From Sporosarcina sp. FSL K6-2383 (GTDB lineage: Bacteria > Bacillota > Bacilli > Bacillales_A > Planococcaceae), in contig NZ_CP152017.1 in the NCBI RefSeq assembly GCF_038618305.1, forward strand, positions 3,353,501 through 3,417,500: 64,000 nucleotides of DNA, written 5' to 3'. The notes under the pieces are model-generated. The model was not told where the DNA came from, made no database searches, and was given only the letters and a program-made list of their open reading frames with translations. Both the position numbers and the translations under genes were made by a program. Position 1 is the first letter of the stretch. The number at the start of each line of letters is the position of its first letter. Below are positions 62,179 to 64,000 of the stretch, one piece after another.

Positions 62179-62344
62179 TGGGTAAAAGTGCGATAAGCTT
62201 CGCATTACTGCGTCAACTTCATTCGCTTACTAAGTCACGTACTTATGTACGCTCCTTCGTTCTCTCAATCGTTTCTTTGTTCTATTCGCTTCTCCCACTT
62301 TTACCGGGAGTTTTCTTTGCTTTTTAAAAGTTGTTAAAATAAAA
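62179..62344. other. Long structured spacer between tRNA-Val and tRNA-Glu
   Basis: 166 bp instead of the usual few to 25 bp. GGTAAAAGTG (62181-62190) and CACTTTTACC (62296-62305) are perfect 10-bp inverted repeats near its ends; inside are TGCGA / TTCGCA and GTAC-TTAT-GTAC. No ORF or tRNA. It may be an inserted element or a processing structure. Confidence 0.6.
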
Positions 62345-62419
62345 TGGTGACCCCTACGGGATTCGAACCCGTGTTACCGCCGTGAAAGGGCGGTGTCTTA
62401 ACCGCTTGACCAAGGGGCC
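62345..62419 (-). tRNA. tRNA-Glu (anticodon TTC)
   Basis: Acceptor GGCCCCT / AGGGGTC, anticodon loop CTTTCAC, CCA encoded. Confidence 0.95.
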
Positions 62420-62438
62420 ATACTTATAAAGGCTTAAC

Positions 62439-62530
62439 TGGCGGAGAGCAAGGGATTTGAACCCTTGAGACAGCGTTAGCCGCCTACACGATTTCCAATC
62501 GTGCTCCTTCGGCCACTCGGACAGCTCTCC
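62439..62530 (-). tRNA. tRNA-Ser (anticodon GGA)
   Basis: Class II, 92 nt; acceptor GGAGAGC / GCTCTCC, anticodon loop TTGGAAA, CCA encoded. Confidence 0.95.
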
Positions 62531-62534
62531 TAAA

Positions 62535-62609
62535 TGGCTCCGCAGGTAGGACTCGAACCTACGACCGATCGGTTAACAGCCGATTGCTCTACCACTGAGC
62601 TACTGCGGA
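62535..62609 (-). tRNA. tRNA-Asn (anticodon GTT)
   Basis: Acceptor TCCGCAG / CTGCGGA, anticodon loop CTGTTAA, CCA encoded. First tRNA after 5S. Confidence 0.95.
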
Positions 62610-62655
62610 ATAATACTATAGATCATACATTCAGTATGTTCTTTGAGAATAACAG

Positions 62656-62769
<114 letters not shown>

Positions 62770-62792
62770 ACTGTTTTCACAAGACAATAATT

Positions 62793-62821
62793 ATTGTATC
62801 AAAACTTGTGAATTATTACAA
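62793..62821 (-). promoter_or_regulatory. Promoter candidate between 23S and 5S
   Basis: On the minus strand TTGTAA (62816-62821), 17 nt, TACAAT (62793-62798), with TGA before the -10 (extended -10). It could supply extra transcription of 5S and the tRNA cluster. Confidence 0.5.
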
Positions 62822-62917
62822 GCGCTTTTCCAAAATAATTAATTTTGTGCACTCAAAACTGAATAAAACAGACAATGTGTTTCACAAATCAGGGCCAACC
62901 TGCCCTTTTTACTAGAA

Positions 62918-64000
<1,083 letters not shown>

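Overview
The window looks like a chromosomal segment of a low-to-moderate GC, endospore-forming member of the Bacillales. Gene content and order resemble Bacillus subtilis, but intergenic repeats and residue choices suggest a Planococcaceae-type genome such as Sporosarcina (inference; no search was possible). Nearly all proteins belong to recognisable Bacillus families. I see no prophage, insertion sequence, CRISPR array or defence island. The novelty lies in RNA-level regulation, small ORFs and repeats.

Layout. 0.2-12.3 kb, mostly minus strand: clpP with a CtsR operator, tRNA-Arg(CCG), then crh-whiA-yvcK-rapZ-yvcI, trxB, a TPR protein and hprK-lgt-yvoD-ppaX-acetyltransferase. Crh and HprK/P are the Bacillus catabolite-repression signalling pair. 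12.4-19 kb: yvlB-like gene, uvrA-uvrB with a LexA box, and an IDEAL-domain gene. 19-34 kb, B. subtilis 'yha' block: ecsA-ecsB, hit, trpP, yhaH, scoC, prsA, yhaM-yhaN-yhaO, yhaP-yhaQ ABC exporter, and an XRE regulator with a membrane partner. 34-45.4 kb, 'yhe' block: mgsA, an enoyl-CoA hydratase behind a 24-bp palindrome, hemZ, yheA, yheB, an MFS transporter, and bmrC-bmrD behind a long attenuator-like leader with a 23-codon peptide. 45.6-60.8 kb: CNNM/CBS transporter, an 82-bp tandem array, an rsgA-type GTPase, a GNAT-nitrilase fusion, bdbC with a thioredoxin-like partner, a pseudouridine synthase, a soluble chemoreceptor, an NCS2 purine permease, trmL, queG, and an ECF sigma/membrane-protein pair. 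60.9-64 kb, minus strand: the 3' end of an rRNA operon (23S, 5S) followed by 16 tRNA genes in the order of the B. subtilis trnD cluster, but with two tRNA-His genes.

Most notable observations: (1) a family of structured intergenic elements with at least five long copies, whose paired arms differ between copies in a compensating way; (2) a leader peptide plus serial terminator hairpins before bmrCD; (3) a hairpin between the Shine-Dalgarno sequence and the TTG start of the CNNM gene; (4) an exact 82-bp tandem array of about 20-bp AACGTTG sub-units; (5) several small ORFs (21, 23, 40 and 50 codons) with good ribosome-binding sites; (6) duplications and structured inserts inside the tRNA cluster.
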